From an uncultured Polaribacter sp. (GTDB lineage: Bacteria > Bacteroidota > Bacteroidia > Flavobacteriales > Flavobacteriaceae): 64,000 nucleotides of DNA. Of this stretch, positions 31,346 to 40,913 are shown one piece after another; the stretch's first letter is position 1; each line of letters begins with the position of its first letter. The notes below the pieces were generated by a model. The model was not told the origin of the DNA and did no database searches. It saw only the letters and a list, made by a program, of their open reading frames with translations. The stretch spans positions 186,001 through 250,000 of the forward strand of contig CANMHT010000002.1 of assembly GCA_947497755.1 (NCBI GenBank). The letters are read 5' to 3'. The translations under genes and the position numbers were made by a program.

Positions 31346-33727
31346 TTATTCGCTTTCTTCTGCTTTTACATCTTTTGGAGGTAAAATTCTAATTGTAGGC
31401 TCTTTGAATACCTTTTTATTAGAGATTTTTCGTTCAAATGTAAGTAGTAAAGATGGGAGTAAAATTAGGTTAGAAACCATCGCAAAAAGTAAGGTAATAG
31501 AGACCAATCCACCTAAAGCAATTGTTCCTCCAAAACTAGAAACGGTAAAAACTAAAAACCCAAAAAACAATACGATAGAAGTATAGAACATACTAACGCC
31601 AGTTTCTCTTATTGCACTATAAACCGATTTTTTTATTCTCCAGTTATTGGCTTGTAATTCTTGTCTGTATTTTGCTAAGAAATGAATAGTATCATCTACA
31701 GAAATACCAAAAGCAATACTAAATACAAGTATGGTTGATGGTTTAATCGGAATTCCAAAATACCCCATTAATCCAGCAGTAATTAGTAAAGGGAGCATGT
31801 TTGGAATTAAAGAAATTAAAATCATTTCTAATGATCTAAACATCCAAGCCATAAATAATGAAATTAAAATGATGGCTAATGATAAAGAGATAATTAAGTT
31901 TTTAATTAAATAATTGGTTCCTTTTAAGAAAACCAACGCTTTACCTGTTAAACTAACTTTATATCTGTTTGCAGGAAATTCTTTGGCAATTACAGCTTTT
32001 AAACGATCTTGAATAATGGTCATTTTATCTGTGCCAATATCTTTCATAAAGGTAGTAATCCTAGCATATCTACCTGTAGAATCTACAAAGTTGTTTAGCA
32101 TTTTAGAGTTGCCATCAGAGTTTTTAGTATAGGCAAAAATATAGCTTTGTTCTTGTGTAGTTGGTAGTTGATAGTATTTAGGATTTCCTCTATAATATGC
32201 CTGTTTTGAGTATTTTACTAAGTTGGTAATAGAAACTGGCTTAGAAAGTTCTGGAAATTGCTCTATGGCTTCATTCAGTTTTTCCATTTTCTTTAATGTA
32301 GAAAGTTTCATTACACCTTTTTCTTTTTGTGTATCAACAAGAATTTCTAAAGGCATAATTCCACCAAACTCATCCTCAAAAAACTTAATGTCTTTATAAA
32401 ATTGCATTCCTTTTGGCATGTCTTCAATAAGACTTCCAGAAACGCGTATTTGGTACACACCAATAATTCCTAAAATGATAACAATAACCGTAGTAATGTA
32501 AATGGTAATTCTGTGGTGTCTAACCATTTTTTCCATCCATTTAACTACATTGTCTATCCATTTTTTTTCTAAATGATTTAAGTGCTTCTTTTTTGGAAGA
32601 GGCATAAAGCTATAGATAATCGGAATGATTAATAGTGCTAATATGAAAATGCTAATAATATTAACCGAAGCTAAAATACCAAACTCTCTTAGCAACTGAC
32701 TCTTAACAAAGATAAAGGTAGCAAAACCAGAAGCTGTAGTAATGTTGGTCATTAAAGTAGCATTTCCAATTTTAGAAATAACTCTTTGTAAAGATTTGGC
32801 TTGATTACCATGTCTTTTAACCTCTTGTTGGTATTTGTTAATTAAGAAAACAGCATTTGGTACACCAATAACAATGATTAAAGGCGGAATTAAAGCTGTT
32901 AAAACAGTAATTTCATATCCAAATAAACCAATAAAACCAAAAGCCCATGTTACACCAGTCATTACGACTAATAGCGTAATAAAAGTAGCTCTAAATGATC
33001 TAAAAAAGAAAAAGAAAATAATGGCAGTAATTAGCAATGCACCTCCAACAAACCATTGAATTTCATCTTGTATGTTTTGAGAATTTAAAGTTCTAATATA
33101 TGGCATCCCAGATACTCGAACTTGTAAATTGTACTCTTTTTCAAAAGCTTCTATTGTTGGGATTAAGATATTATAAATAAAATCTCTTCTAACTGGAGTG
33201 TTAACAATCTCTTTATTTAAATAAATGGCTGTTTGTACCGTTCCTGTTTCTTTATTGTAAAGTAAGTTGTCGTAAAAAGGAAGTTTTTCGAAAAGCTGTT
33301 TTTTGATGGCAGAAACTTCTTTATTAGTTGTAGGAGCTTTATCTAGTAAAGGTTCTATAACAAACTTTCTGTTTTTTCGATCTGCTTTTAACTTTTGTAC
33401 ATCGGCAATAGAAACAGAAAATTCAACTTCATTAATAGAATCAAACTTTTTAGTTAATTGATTCCATGCATTGAATTTTTCTGGTGTAAATAAGGTAGAA
33501 TCTTTAACAGCTAAAATGATTAGATTCCCTTCTTCTCCAAAGATGTCTAAAAACTGATTGTACTCTAAATTTACTTGGTGATTTTCTGGTAACAAATTAG
33601 CTTCTGTATATGAAAATTTCATATACTTCATTTGTGATGCTAAAAAGGCAGTAAATGCTGCAACTATCAATAAAACAACATATCTGTTTCTTAAAATAAT
33701 TCCAGCTATTTTGGTCCAAAAACTCAT
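31346..33727 (-). CDS. MMPL/RND-family exporter
   Basis: 793 residues with two repeats of six helices. Helix 1 lies at about 15-32, helices 2-6 at about 228-375, helix 7 at about 405-425 and helices 8-12 at about 640-770. A large periplasmic loop follows helix 1 and another follows helix 7. The paired motifs GVPNAVFLINKYQQEVKRHG and FGISVDDTIHFLAKYRQEL with flanking helices are those of hydrophobe/patched-type transporters (MMPL, SSD-like). It probably moves lipids or hydrophobic compounds across the inner membrane using the proton gradient. It stands alone downstream of the frr terminator. Confidence 0.88.
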   Translation of the reverse strand: MSFWTKIAGIILRNRYVVLLIVAAFTAFLASQMKYMKFSYTEANLLPENHQVNLEYNQFLDIFGEEGNLIILAVKDSTLFTPEKFNAWNQLTKKFDSINEVEFSVSIADVQKLKADRKNRKFVIEPLLDKAPTTNKEVSAIKKQLFEKLPFYDNLLYNKETGTVQTAIYLNKEIVNTPVRRDFIYNILIPTIEAFEKEYNLQVRVSGMPYIRTLNSQNIQDEIQWFVGGALLITAIIFFFFFRSFRATFITLLVVMTGVTWAFGFIGLFGYEITVLTALIPPLIIVIGVPNAVFLINKYQQEVKRHGNQAKSLQRVISKIGNATLMTNITTASGFATFIFVKSQLLREFGILASVNIISIFILALLIIPIIYSFMPLPKKKHLNHLEKKWIDNVVKWMEKMVRHHRITIYITTVIVIILGIIGVYQIRVSGSLIEDMPKGMQFYKDIKFFEDEFGGIMPLEILVDTQKEKGVMKLSTLKKMEKLNEAIEQFPELSKPVSITNLVKYSKQAYYRGNPKYYQLPTTQEQSYIFAYTKNSDGNSKMLNNFVDSTGRYARITTFMKDIGTDKMTIIQDRLKAVIAKEFPANRYKVSLTGKALVFLKGTNYLIKNLIISLSLAIILISLFMAWMFRSLEMILISLIPNMLPLLITAGLMGYFGIPIKPSTILVFSIAFGISVDDTIHFLAKYRQELQANNWRIKKSVYSAIRETGVSMFYTSIVLFFGFLVFTVSSFGGTIALGGLVSITLLFAMVSNLILLPSLLLTFERKISNKKVFKEPTIRILPPKDVKAEESE

Positions 33728-33778
33728 TTAATAAAATTTAGGCAAAGGTAACAAATGTTTAGTAACAATAGGCATAAA

Positions 33779-33804
33779 AAAAGAGTGTTTGCAAACACTC
33801 TTTT
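33779..33804. terminator. Terminator downstream of frr
   Basis: A perfect 26-nt palindrome with arms AAAAGAGTGTTTG and its complement; the leftward transcript would continue into five U. Confidence 0.92.
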
Positions 33805-33831
33805 CTAAATACTATATTAGAAATTAATAGA

Positions 33832-34386
33832 TTAAACAGTCATAATTTCTTTTTCTTTTACGCTGAATAAACTGTCAATTTCTTTAACATATTTATCTGT
33901 TAGCGTTTGTATATCTGCTTCAGAATTCTTTTTCATATCATCAGAAACATCTAACTTTTTAATATCGTTATTTGCGTCTTTTCGTGCATTTCTTACACCA
34001 ACTTTAGCGTGTTCTGCTTCAGCTTTTGCTTGTTTAGCTAAGCCTTTACGTCTTTCTTCTGTTAAAGGTGGTACATTGATAATTATATTTTCTCCATTGT
34101 TCATGGGATTAAACCCTAAGTTGGCAATCATGATTGCCTTTTCAATTTCTTGTAACATGTTTTTCTCCCAAGGCTGAATACTAATTGTTCTAGCATCTGG
34201 AGTGTTAACATTAGCAACCTGACTTAATGGAGTTTGTGAACCATAATAATCTACAGATACATTGGCTAACATTGCAGGAGTTGCTTTACCTGCTCTAATA
34301 GCGCGTAACTCTTTAATTAGATGCTCAATTGCATTTTGCATTTGTTCTTTAGCAGCGTCTAAAATAAATTCAATTTCTTCGTTCAT
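33832..34386 (-). CDS. frr: Ribosome recycling factor
   Basis: 184 residues from the ATG at 34386 (a GTG just before it is also possible). The three-helix domain carries the motifs HLIKELRAIRAGKATPAMLANVSVDYYGSQTPLSQVANVN, PWEKNMLQEIEKAI and VPPLTEERRKGLAKQAKAEAEHAKVGVRNARKD, all diagnostic for Frr. It splits post-termination ribosomes with EF-G. It follows pyrH by 31 bp in the standard bacterial order. Confidence 0.98.
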   Translation of the reverse strand: MNEEIEFILDAAKEQMQNAIEHLIKELRAIRAGKATPAMLANVSVDYYGSQTPLSQVANVNTPDARTISIQPWEKNMLQEIEKAIMIANLGFNPMNNGENIIINVPPLTEERRKGLAKQAKAEAEHAKVGVRNARKDANNDIKKLDVSDDMKKNSEADIQTLTDKYVKEIDSLFSVKEKEIMTV

Positions 34387-34417
34387 CACTTATAATTTTA
34401 TGTAAAAATATACTTTT

Positions 34418-35125
34418 TTAATTGTCTACAACCGTTCCTATTTTTTCTCCAGAAACTAACTTTAATAAATTTCCATTAGTATTCATGTCAAAAACAATGA
34501 TTGGTAGCTTGTTCTCTTCACTAAGAGTAAATGCCGTCATATCCATTACTTTGAGTCCTTTTTCTATAACTTCCTTAAAAGTAATGTTTTCAAATTTAAC
34601 AGCATCTTTATTTTTCTCAGGATCTTCATTGTAAATACCATCTACACGAGTTCCTTTTAAAATAGCATCAGCATTAATTTCTATAGCTCTTAAAACTGCT
34701 GCTGTATCTGTGGTGAAATATGGATTTCCAGTTCCTCCACCAAAAATAACAACTCTTCCTTTTTCTAAATGACGAATTGCTCTTCTTTTGATAAATGGCT
34801 CAGCAATTTCTTTTATTTCAATTGCTGTTTGTAAACGTGTATAAATTCCTTCGGCTTCTAAAGCACTTTGTAGTGCTAATCCATTAATACAAGTGGCAAG
34901 CATTCCCATATGATCTCCTTGAACACGATCCATACCGTTACTAGCGCCAGCAACACCTCTAAAGATGTTTCCTCCGCCAATTACAATGGCAACTTCTATT
35001 CCTTTATCTGTAACTTGTTTTATTTCTTTGGCATATTCTGAAAGACGTTTTGGATCAATTCCGTACTGTCTTTCTCCCATTAAAGCTTCTCCGCTTAACT
35101 TTAAAAGAATTCTTTTGTATTGCAT
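34418..35125 (-). CDS. pyrH: UMP kinase
   Basis: 235 residues. Amino-acid-kinase fold with [59 protein letters not shown] segment, [13 protein letters not shown] and [19 protein letters not shown]. It converts UMP to UDP and is regulated by GTP and UTP in most bacteria. The promoter TATATTTG at 35145-35152 (minus) gives a leader of about 15 nt. Co-transcribed with frr. Confidence 0.97.
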   Translation of the reverse strand: MQYKRILLKLSGEALMGERQYGIDPKRLSEYAKEIKQVTDKGIEVAIVIGGGNIFRGVAGASNGMDRVQGDHMGMLATCINGLALQSALEAEGIYTRLQTAIEIKEIAEPFIKRRAIRHLEKGRVVIFGGGTGNPYFTTDTAAVLRAIEINADAILKGTRVDGIYNEDPEKNKDAVKFENITFKEVIEKGLKVMDMTAFTLSEENKLPIIVFDMNTNGNLLKLVSGEKIGTVVDN

Positions 35126-35144
35126 AGTTTTGTTGAAAGTTTTG

Positions 35145-35152
35145 CAAATATA
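35145..35152 (-). promoter_or_regulatory. -7 promoter element of pyrH-frr
   Basis: Minus-strand TATATTTG is a perfect TAnnTTTG match, 20 nt before the pyrH ATG. It follows the tsf terminator, so pyrH-frr is a separate unit from rpsB-tsf. Confidence 0.6.
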
Positions 35153-35204
35153 AGAATTTCAAACGAAGCTTTTAGCTTCTAAGACTTTAGTTTTTAGAAA
35201 TAAA

Positions 35205-35230
35205 AAAACCATCCTAAAAAGGATGGTTTT
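35205..35230. terminator. Terminator downstream of tsf
   Basis: An 11-bp stem (AAAACCATCCT and its complement) around AAAA, flanked on the leftward side by a U-run. Confidence 0.9.
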
Positions 35231-35253
35231 AAAATGTTATATTGTTGTAGTGA

Positions 35254-36219
35254 TTATCCTAAAGTAACTCTTTTAAAAGTACTAATAGCAACATCACCAT
35301 AAGAATCTACATAAGCAGCAACACTTTTCTTTTCATCTTTGATGAAATTTTGGTCTAATAGACATTGTTCTTTGTCTAAAGTAGTGTTGTCAGAAATGAA
35401 TCTTTCCATTTTTCCTGGTAAAATTCTATCCCAAATTTGCTCAGGTTTACCTTCAGCTTTTAATTCTGCTTTTGCATCTTCTTCAGCTTGAGCTAATACC
35501 TCTTCTGTTAATTGAGACATAGAAATGTATTTAGGAACATTCTTTAATGTTTTCCCTAATCTTCCTAATTCAATATTATCTTTTTCAATTACTGCGATTC
35601 TTGCTTCAGTTTCTGCAGCAACAAACTCAGGATCAAAATCTTTATAAGATAATGTTGTAGCTCCCATAGAAGCAATTTGCATTGCTAAGTCTTTAGTTAA
35701 AACATCAGACTTGTCTACTGCGTTGTTTAACCCTACAATAGCAGCAATTTTACCACCGTGAGTATAAGAACCAACATAAGCAGCTTCGATTTTTTCAAAA
35801 GCAGTAATGTCTAATTTCTCACCGATAACACCAGTTTGCTCAATTAATTTGTCAGCAACAGTCATACCACCAAAATCAGCAGCTAAGAAAGACTCCTTAG
35901 TGTCATGATTAAATGCGATATTAACAAATTGTTGCGCTAATTCTTTAAAAGAATCGTTCTTTGCAACGAAGTCAGTTTCACAAGCCAATACGATAGCAAC
36001 ACCAGACGTGTTATCATCGTTAATTTTAGTAATTGCAACACCTTCTGTAGATTCTCTATCAGCTCTTTTTGCAGCTACTTTTTGACCTTTTTTACGTAAT
36101 ACTTCAATTGCTTTGTCGAAGTCACCTTCTGCTTCTACTAATGCCTTTTTACAGTCCATCATTCCAGCTCCAGTAGCTTCTCTTAATTTTTTTACGTCTG
36201 CAGCAGTAATATTTGCCAT
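35254..36219 (-). CDS. tsf: Elongation factor Ts
   Basis: 321 residues, longer than E. coli EF-Ts (283) as usual in Bacteroidota. N-terminal UBA-like domain and signature ADVKKLREATGAGMMDCKKALVEAEGD, then KKGQKVAAKRADRESTEGV and VLACETDFVAKNDSF. The C-terminus, SQLTEEVLAQAEEDAK and PEQIWDRILPGKMERFISDN, is typical. It recycles EF-Tu by nucleotide exchange. It follows rpsB, separated by a strong hairpin. Confidence 0.98.
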   Translation of the reverse strand: MANITAADVKKLREATGAGMMDCKKALVEAEGDFDKAIEVLRKKGQKVAAKRADRESTEGVAITKINDDNTSGVAIVLACETDFVAKNDSFKELAQQFVNIAFNHDTKESFLAADFGGMTVADKLIEQTGVIGEKLDITAFEKIEAAYVGSYTHGGKIAAIVGLNNAVDKSDVLTKDLAMQIASMGATTLSYKDFDPEFVAAETEARIAVIEKDNIELGRLGKTLKNVPKYISMSQLTEEVLAQAEEDAKAELKAEGKPEQIWDRILPGKMERFISDNTTLDKEQCLLDQNFIKDEKKSVAAYVDSYGDVAISTFKRVTLG

Positions 36220-36233
36220 TTTATTTTTATTTT

Positions 36234-36274
36234 TTGTTGATTTGTTTATTCACTACAAATAAACAAATCAACAA
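36234..36274 (-). other. Strong stem-loop between rpsB and tsf
   Basis: A perfect 17-bp inverted repeat (TTGTTGATTTGTTTATT) with a 7-nt loop. In the rpsB-tsf transcript it ends 14 nt before the tsf start, where the downstream sequence is A-rich rather than a U-run. An RNA processing, stability or translation-control element is more likely than a terminator. Confidence 0.7.
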
Positions 36275-36296
36275 TTAGACTTTTGTTATTTAATTA

Positions 36297-37049
36297 TTAA
36301 GCTTCTTCTGTAGTTTCTGCTTTTGGAGCAGCTTTTTCAGCTTTAGCTTTTTCTTTACCAGCTTTTCTTTCAGCTAAACCATTAGCAATAGCATCAGTAA
36401 TGTATCCTAATACTTTGTCAATAGATTTAGAAGCATCATCGTTAGATGGGATTACAAAATCGATTGGTCTAGGATCAGAGTTTGTATCAACCATTGCAAA
36501 GATTGGGATGTTTAGGTTTTTAGCTTCTGCAACTGCAATGTGCTCTTTCTTAACATCTACTACAAATAAAGCTCCAGGTAAACGAGTCATATCAGTAATA
36601 GAACCTAAGTTCTTTTCTAATTTTTCTCTCTGACGGTTAATTTGTAATTTTTCTCTTTTTGATAATGCATCAAAAGATCCATCTTGCTTCATTCTATCAA
36701 TAGCAGTCATTTTCTTAACCGCTTTTCTAATAGTAACAAAGTTTGTTAACATTCCACCTGGCCATCTTTCTGTGATGTATGGCATGTTAATGCTTTTTGC
36801 TTTTTCTGCAACGATGTCTTTTGCTTGTTTCTTAGTTGCAACAAATAAGATTTTTCTACCTGAATTAGCGATTTTTTCTAATGCAGCAGAAGTCTCTTCA
36901 ATCTTTGCAGCTGTTTTATACAAATCGATGATGTGAACACCATTTCTTTCTGTATAAATGTAAGGAGCCATGTTTGGATCCCATTTTCTAGTTAAGTGAC
37001 CAAAGTGCACTCCACTATCTAGTAATTCTTTAATGTCTACGTTTGCCAT
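36297..37049 (-). CDS. rpsB: Small ribosomal subunit protein S2
   Basis: 250 residues. S2 signatures: ELLDSGVHFGHLTRKWDPNMAPYIYTERNGVHIIDL, ATKKQAKDIV, ERWPGGMLTNFVTI, LPGALFVVDVKKEHIAVAEA and PIFAMVDTNSDP. The C-terminal tail is Ala/Lys/Glu-rich (KAGKEKAKAEKAAPKAETTEEA). First gene of the rpsB-tsf unit, about 150 bp downstream of rpsI. Confidence 0.98.
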   Translation of the reverse strand: MANVDIKELLDSGVHFGHLTRKWDPNMAPYIYTERNGVHIIDLYKTAAKIEETSAALEKIANSGRKILFVATKKQAKDIVAEKAKSINMPYITERWPGGMLTNFVTIRKAVKKMTAIDRMKQDGSFDALSKREKLQINRQREKLEKNLGSITDMTRLPGALFVVDVKKEHIAVAEAKNLNIPIFAMVDTNSDPRPIDFVIPSNDDASKSIDKVLGYITDAIANGLAERKAGKEKAKAEKAAPKAETTEEA

Positions 37050-37200
37050 TGTTTACGTTCTTTAATTGTAGCAATATTTAAGTAGCCTATAATTTAGAGT
37101 CTTAAATATTTAGATGCTAAACTGTTTATTTAAAATATAAATTAACAATTCACAACCACGTTTAAATAGTAATCTCGAAATAACTTCGAGAAGTATACCA

Positions 37201-37587
37201 TTAACGTTTCGAGAATTGGAATTTTTTTCTTGCTTTTTTCTGACCAAATTTCTTACGCTCAACCATTCTTGGATCTCTAGTTAATAATCCTTCTGGTTTT
37301 AAGATTGCTTTGTGCTCTTCGTTAATTGCTACTAATGCTCTAGTAATTGCTAAACGAATTGCTTCAGCTTGACCAGTTACACCACCTCCAAAAACATTTA
37401 CTTTAATATCGTAAGATGTTAAGTTATTAGTTAATTGTAAAGGTTGTTGTACTTTGTATTGTAACGTTGGAGTAGTAAAGTAATTTGCTAACTCTCTTTT
37501 GTTGATTGTGATGTTACCTTTTCCTTCAGAAAGATATACACGAGCAACAGCTGTTTTTCTTCTACCTATTTTGTGTACTGTTTCCAT
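37201..37587 (-). CDS. rpsI: Small ribosomal subunit protein S9
   Basis: 128 residues. VHKIGRRKTAVARVYLSEGKGNITINKR, VFGGGVTGQAEAIRLAITRAL and the basic tail DPRMVERKKFGQKKARKKFQFSKR match S9, whose C-terminal tail contacts P-site tRNA. Its ATG overlaps the rplM stop by one base (TAATG), so the pair is translationally coupled. A small imperfect hairpin (around 37173-37189) lies downstream. Confidence 0.98.
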   Translation of the reverse strand: METVHKIGRRKTAVARVYLSEGKGNITINKRELANYFTTPTLQYKVQQPLQLTNNLTSYDIKVNVFGGGVTGQAEAIRLAITRALVAINEEHKAILKPEGLLTRDPRMVERKKFGQKKARKKFQFSKR

Positions 37588-38042
37588 TATCTAAGATCGT
37601 TAAGGTTAATAGCTTTTGGATTTTGAGCTTCTTGTTTGTGCTCAGCACCAGCATATACATATAAATTTCTAAAAAGAGCGCTTCCTAATTTGTTTTTAGG
37701 TAACATTCCTTTTACTGCTTTTTCAACTAATCTTGTAGGATCTTTGTCGAACATTTCAGAAGCAGTTAATGATCTTTGACCTCCAGGGTAACCTGTGTGG
37801 CGGATGTACGATTTATCAGTCCACTTGTTTCCAGTTAGATTGATTTTCTCTGCATTAATAACTACAACATTATCTCCACAATCTACATGAGGAGTAAAGT
37901 TGGTTTTGTATTTACCTCTAATTAGCATAGCTACTTTAGAAGCAAGACGACCTAATGTTTGCCCGTCCGCATCAACAACTAACCACTCTTTATTAGCAGT
38001 CTCTTTGTTTGCTGATGCTGTTTTGTAACTTAATGTGTTCAT
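37587..38042 (-). CDS. rplM: Large ribosomal subunit protein L13
   Basis: 151 residues. WLVVDADGQTLGRLASKVAMLIRGKYKTNFTPHVDCGDNVVVINAEKI is the L13 N-terminal domain, followed by YIRHTGYPGGQRSLTASEMF and VEKAVKGMLPKNKLG. First gene of the rplM-rpsI operon, behind a consensus promoter at 38097-38127. Confidence 0.98.
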   Translation of the reverse strand: MNTLSYKTASANKETANKEWLVVDADGQTLGRLASKVAMLIRGKYKTNFTPHVDCGDNVVVINAEKINLTGNKWTDKSYIRHTGYPGGQRSLTASEMFDKDPTRLVEKAVKGMLPKNKLGSALFRNLYVYAGAEHKQEAQNPKAINLNDLR

Positions 38043-38096
38043 TACACTTTAGTTTTTGTCTATTAATAATATAATTTTTTCCTTAAAAAAGGTCTG

Positions 38097-38127
38097 CAAA
38101 GGTACAACTAATTGTTTAAACCACAAA
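38097..38127 (-). promoter_or_regulatory. Promoter of rplM-rpsI
   Basis: Minus strand: -7 element TACCTTTG at 38097-38104 and -33 element TTTG at 38124-38127, with a 19-nt spacer. This is the full Bacteroidota consensus, consistent with high expression. The leader is about 50 nt. Confidence 0.75.
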
Positions 38128-38207
38128 TATTAAGGAGTTTTATTTTATAGGTTGATATTGAGTTTGATATGAAGAGATATTAACAAATTTTTAAGAGCTT
38201 GGTTTTG

Positions 38208-38215
38208 TAACTTTG
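38208..38215 (+). promoter_or_regulatory. -7 promoter element of the DUF5916 gene
   Basis: TAACTTTG matches TAnnTTTG, about 44 bp before the chosen ATG at 38259. A TTG start at 38229 is possible but would give a poor signal peptide. Confidence 0.55.
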
Positions 38216-38258
38216 ACCTGTCATTTTTTTGACAAATCAATCAATCAAACTAAAATCA

Positions 38259-40883
38259 ATGAAGGGAGTTCAATTACTGTTTTTGGGAACAGTACTGCTG
38301 TTTTTTCAGCAACATATTTCTGCCCAAACAACCAAGTCAGTTAAAAAAGTATACAAAACAACCTCTAATGAGCAATTTAGAGCACCTGTTATTGACGGAA
38401 TATTAGATGATAAAAGTTGGAATTTAGTACCTTGGGGAGGCGACTTTATTGAAAATGATCCAGACGAAAATACTGCCCCAACTTACCAAACGAGATTTAA
38501 GATATTATACGATGCTAAATACTTGTACTTTGCCGTTCAAGCATTTGATCCAGAACCAGAAAAAATAGAAAAACGATTGTCAAGAAGAGATGGTTTTCAA
38601 GGAGACAGAATTAATTTACTTATTGATAGTTATCACGATAAAAGAACAGGATTTATTTTTACAGTTACTGCTGCCGGAGTAAGAGGAGATGAAATCGCAA
38701 CAAATAATGGAGATAATATTGATGATAGTTGGAACCCTGTTTGGTATACTAGAGCTGAGATAAACAAAGATGGTTGGGCAGCAGAGATGAGAATTCCATT
38801 AAGCCAGCTACGTTTTGGTTCTTCTAAAAATCAAGTGTGGGGTTTAAATGTAGTTAGAAATATTTTTAGAAAAAATGAACGCTCTGTATGGAGTAGAATT
38901 CCGGCTGGTTCTCCAGGATTTATTAGTGAAGCAGGTGAGTTGCATGGACTAAAAAATATCAAACCTCAAAAACAATTAGAAGTTCAGCCTTTTACAGTAT
39001 TACAATACGATACCTATCCAAAAGAAGCTGGAAATCCCTATAAAGACGGTAGTGATTTTAAAATAAATGGAGGAATCGATGCTAAAATTGGAGTAACAAA
39101 TGATTTAACAGTCGATTTAACCATCAATCCAGATTTTGGACAAGTAGAAGCAGATCCAGGAAATTTTGCATTAGACGGATTTCAAATTTTCTTAAGAGAA
39201 CAAAGACCGTTTTTTGTAGAGAACAAAAATATTTTCGATTTTGAATTTGCCAATGGTAGAGACAATCTTTTTTACAGTAGAAGAATTGGTAGAGCACCTC
39301 ATAAGTCGCCAACATTAGGCGCTAATGAATATGCTGATATTCCAAGAAATACAACCATTTTAGGAGCCGCTAAATTCTCCGGGAAAACACAAAATGGTTG
39401 GTCTTTAGGTATTTTAGAGAGTGTAACTGCTAAAGAATATGCCAAAATAAGTAAGAATGGAGTAGAGAGAGAAGAAGTTGTTGAGCCACTTACTAATTAT
39501 TTAGTGTTAAGAGCACAAAAAGATTTTAATAATAACAATTCATATATCGGAGGTATTTTTACAGCAACAAATAGAAATCTTGAAGGAAGGTTTAATGACT
39601 TGCATAAATCTGCTTATACCGGAGGAATAGATTTTAGACATAATTGGAATAATAGAAATTACTTTTTTGAAGGTAATCTTATTTTAAGTAAAGTCTCTGG
39701 AAGTAAAGAAGCAATAGAAAAAACACAAAGGTCAAATACTCATTTATTTCATCGAGTAGATGCTGGTCATGTTAATGTAGATCCTAACAGAACATCTTTA
39801 ACAGGAACTGGAGGTAAGTTGGCTTTTGGTAAATCTGGAGGTGGAAATTGGCGATATACTGGTGCTGTTGCGTGGCGTTCTCCAGAATTAGAATTGAATG
39901 ATATAGGTTTTTTAAGACAAGCAGACGAAGTTTTTCAATATGCTGATATGAGTTATCAAACTCTAAAACCAACAAAATTATTTAGAAGAGCTTCGGTAAA
40001 ATTAGAGCAAACATCTAGTTATGATTTTGATGGTAATTTTAATCGTTTTCAAATAGAATTAAAAACTGATGTAAATTGGAAAAATAATTGGTGGACAGAA
40101 GTAGGTTTTGGTCATAAACCACGCATTTTTATCAATACTTTTTTACGTGGTGGTCCACGATGGAGATATTCTGATGAAAATTTTATGTTTTTGTTTTTTG
40201 GGTCTGATCAAAGTAAGAAAGTAAACTTTACTTTAGGAATGGTAGAAAGTAGATCTAAACAAAATAATTTTGCATTTAAAAGACGTGTGTTTAGAATAAA
40301 TTATCAACCAGTAAACTCTTTAAGTTTTGCTTTGGCAACAGGTTATAATCTTAATCCAAATAAAACACAATATGTTTCTGAGCAAAGTTATGGAGCAACT
40401 CAACGTTATATCTTAGGTGAAATAGATCAGCAAACTTGGGATGCTTCTTTGCGAATAAATTATAGTATCAATCCAAATTTATCGGTGCAGTTTTATGGCT
40501 CTCCATTTATAACTAGAGGAAGATATTCGAATTTTAATTATGTTAAAAATGCTACAGCAAGAAACTTAAATGATCGAGTTATTTGGTATGATTCTAACCA
40601 AATTAAGAAAGTGGGGAATGTGTTTTCTGTAGATGAAAATAGAGATAATGTGGAAGATTACAAGTTTAATAACCCCGACTTTTCTTTTGCTCAATTTCGA
40701 TCTAATTTAGTAATTAGATGGGAATATATTCCAGGATCAGAAATGTTTTTAGTGTGGGCTAGAGGAGCTACAGGAAGTGGAGATGTAAACGATTCATTAA
40801 GTAGTACTGTAAACGATTTACTTTTTGATAAAAGTGCTGATGATACATTTTTATTCAAGCTAACATATAGATTTTTAAGATAA
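38259..40883 (+). CDS. DUF5916 outer-membrane protein with N-terminal carbohydrate-binding (CBM9-like) domain
   Basis: 874 residues. Signal peptide (MKGVQLLFLGTVLLFFQQHISAQ). CBM9-like sugar-binding beta-sandwich at about 45-235 (APVIDGILDDKSWNLV, FKILYDAKYLYFAVQAFDPEPEKI, EMRIPLSQLRFG). A long DUF5916 barrel follows from about 245 to the end, with DLTINPDFGQVEADPGNFALDGFQIFLREQRPFFVEN and the final FLFKLTYRFLR. The family is common in Bacteroidota; its substrate is not established. It stands alone, with a terminator immediately downstream. Confidence 0.9.
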   Translation: MKGVQLLFLGTVLLFFQQHISAQTTKSVKKVYKTTSNEQFRAPVIDGILDDKSWNLVPWGGDFIENDPDENTAPTYQTRFKILYDAKYLYFAVQAFDPEPEKIEKRLSRRDGFQGDRINLLIDSYHDKRTGFIFTVTAAGVRGDEIATNNGDNIDDSWNPVWYTRAEINKDGWAAEMRIPLSQLRFGSSKNQVWGLNVVRNIFRKNERSVWSRIPAGSPGFISEAGELHGLKNIKPQKQLEVQPFTVLQYDTYPKEAGNPYKDGSDFKINGGIDAKIGVTNDLTVDLTINPDFGQVEADPGNFALDGFQIFLREQRPFFVENKNIFDFEFANGRDNLFYSRRIGRAPHKSPTLGANEYADIPRNTTILGAAKFSGKTQNGWSLGILESVTAKEYAKISKNGVEREEVVEPLTNYLVLRAQKDFNNNNSYIGGIFTATNRNLEGRFNDLHKSAYTGGIDFRHNWNNRNYFFEGNLILSKVSGSKEAIEKTQRSNTHLFHRVDAGHVNVDPNRTSLTGTGGKLAFGKSGGGNWRYTGAVAWRSPELELNDIGFLRQADEVFQYADMSYQTLKPTKLFRRASVKLEQTSSYDFDGNFNRFQIELKTDVNWKNNWWTEVGFGHKPRIFINTFLRGGPRWRYSDENFMFLFFGSDQSKKVNFTLGMVESRSKQNNFAFKRRVFRINYQPVNSLSFALATGYNLNPNKTQYVSEQSYGATQRYILGEIDQQTWDASLRINYSINPNLSVQFYGSPFITRGRYSNFNYVKNATARNLNDRVIWYDSNQIKKVGNVFSVDENRDNVEDYKFNNPDFSFAQFRSNLVIRWEYIPGSEMFLVWARGATGSGDVNDSLSSTVNDLLFDKSADDTFLFKLTYRFLR

Positions 40884-40913
40884 AAAAAGCCGGGTTTAAA
40901 ACTCGGCTTTTTT
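40883..40913. terminator. Bidirectional terminator of the DUF5916 and RluA genes
   Basis: Six A, then GCCGGGTTT and ACTCGGC forming a stem with one wobble pair, then six T. The stop codon of the leftward pseudouridine synthase lies inside it, at 40896-40898. Confidence 0.9.

Noticed and set aside
39124..39315. Open frames on the strand opposite the DUF5916, TonB-receptor-like and MMPL genes (for example 39124-39315, 22436-22786, 32835-33059)
   Set aside because: They lie wholly inside strongly supported genes, have no promoter or homology, and mirror the codon bias of the real strand.
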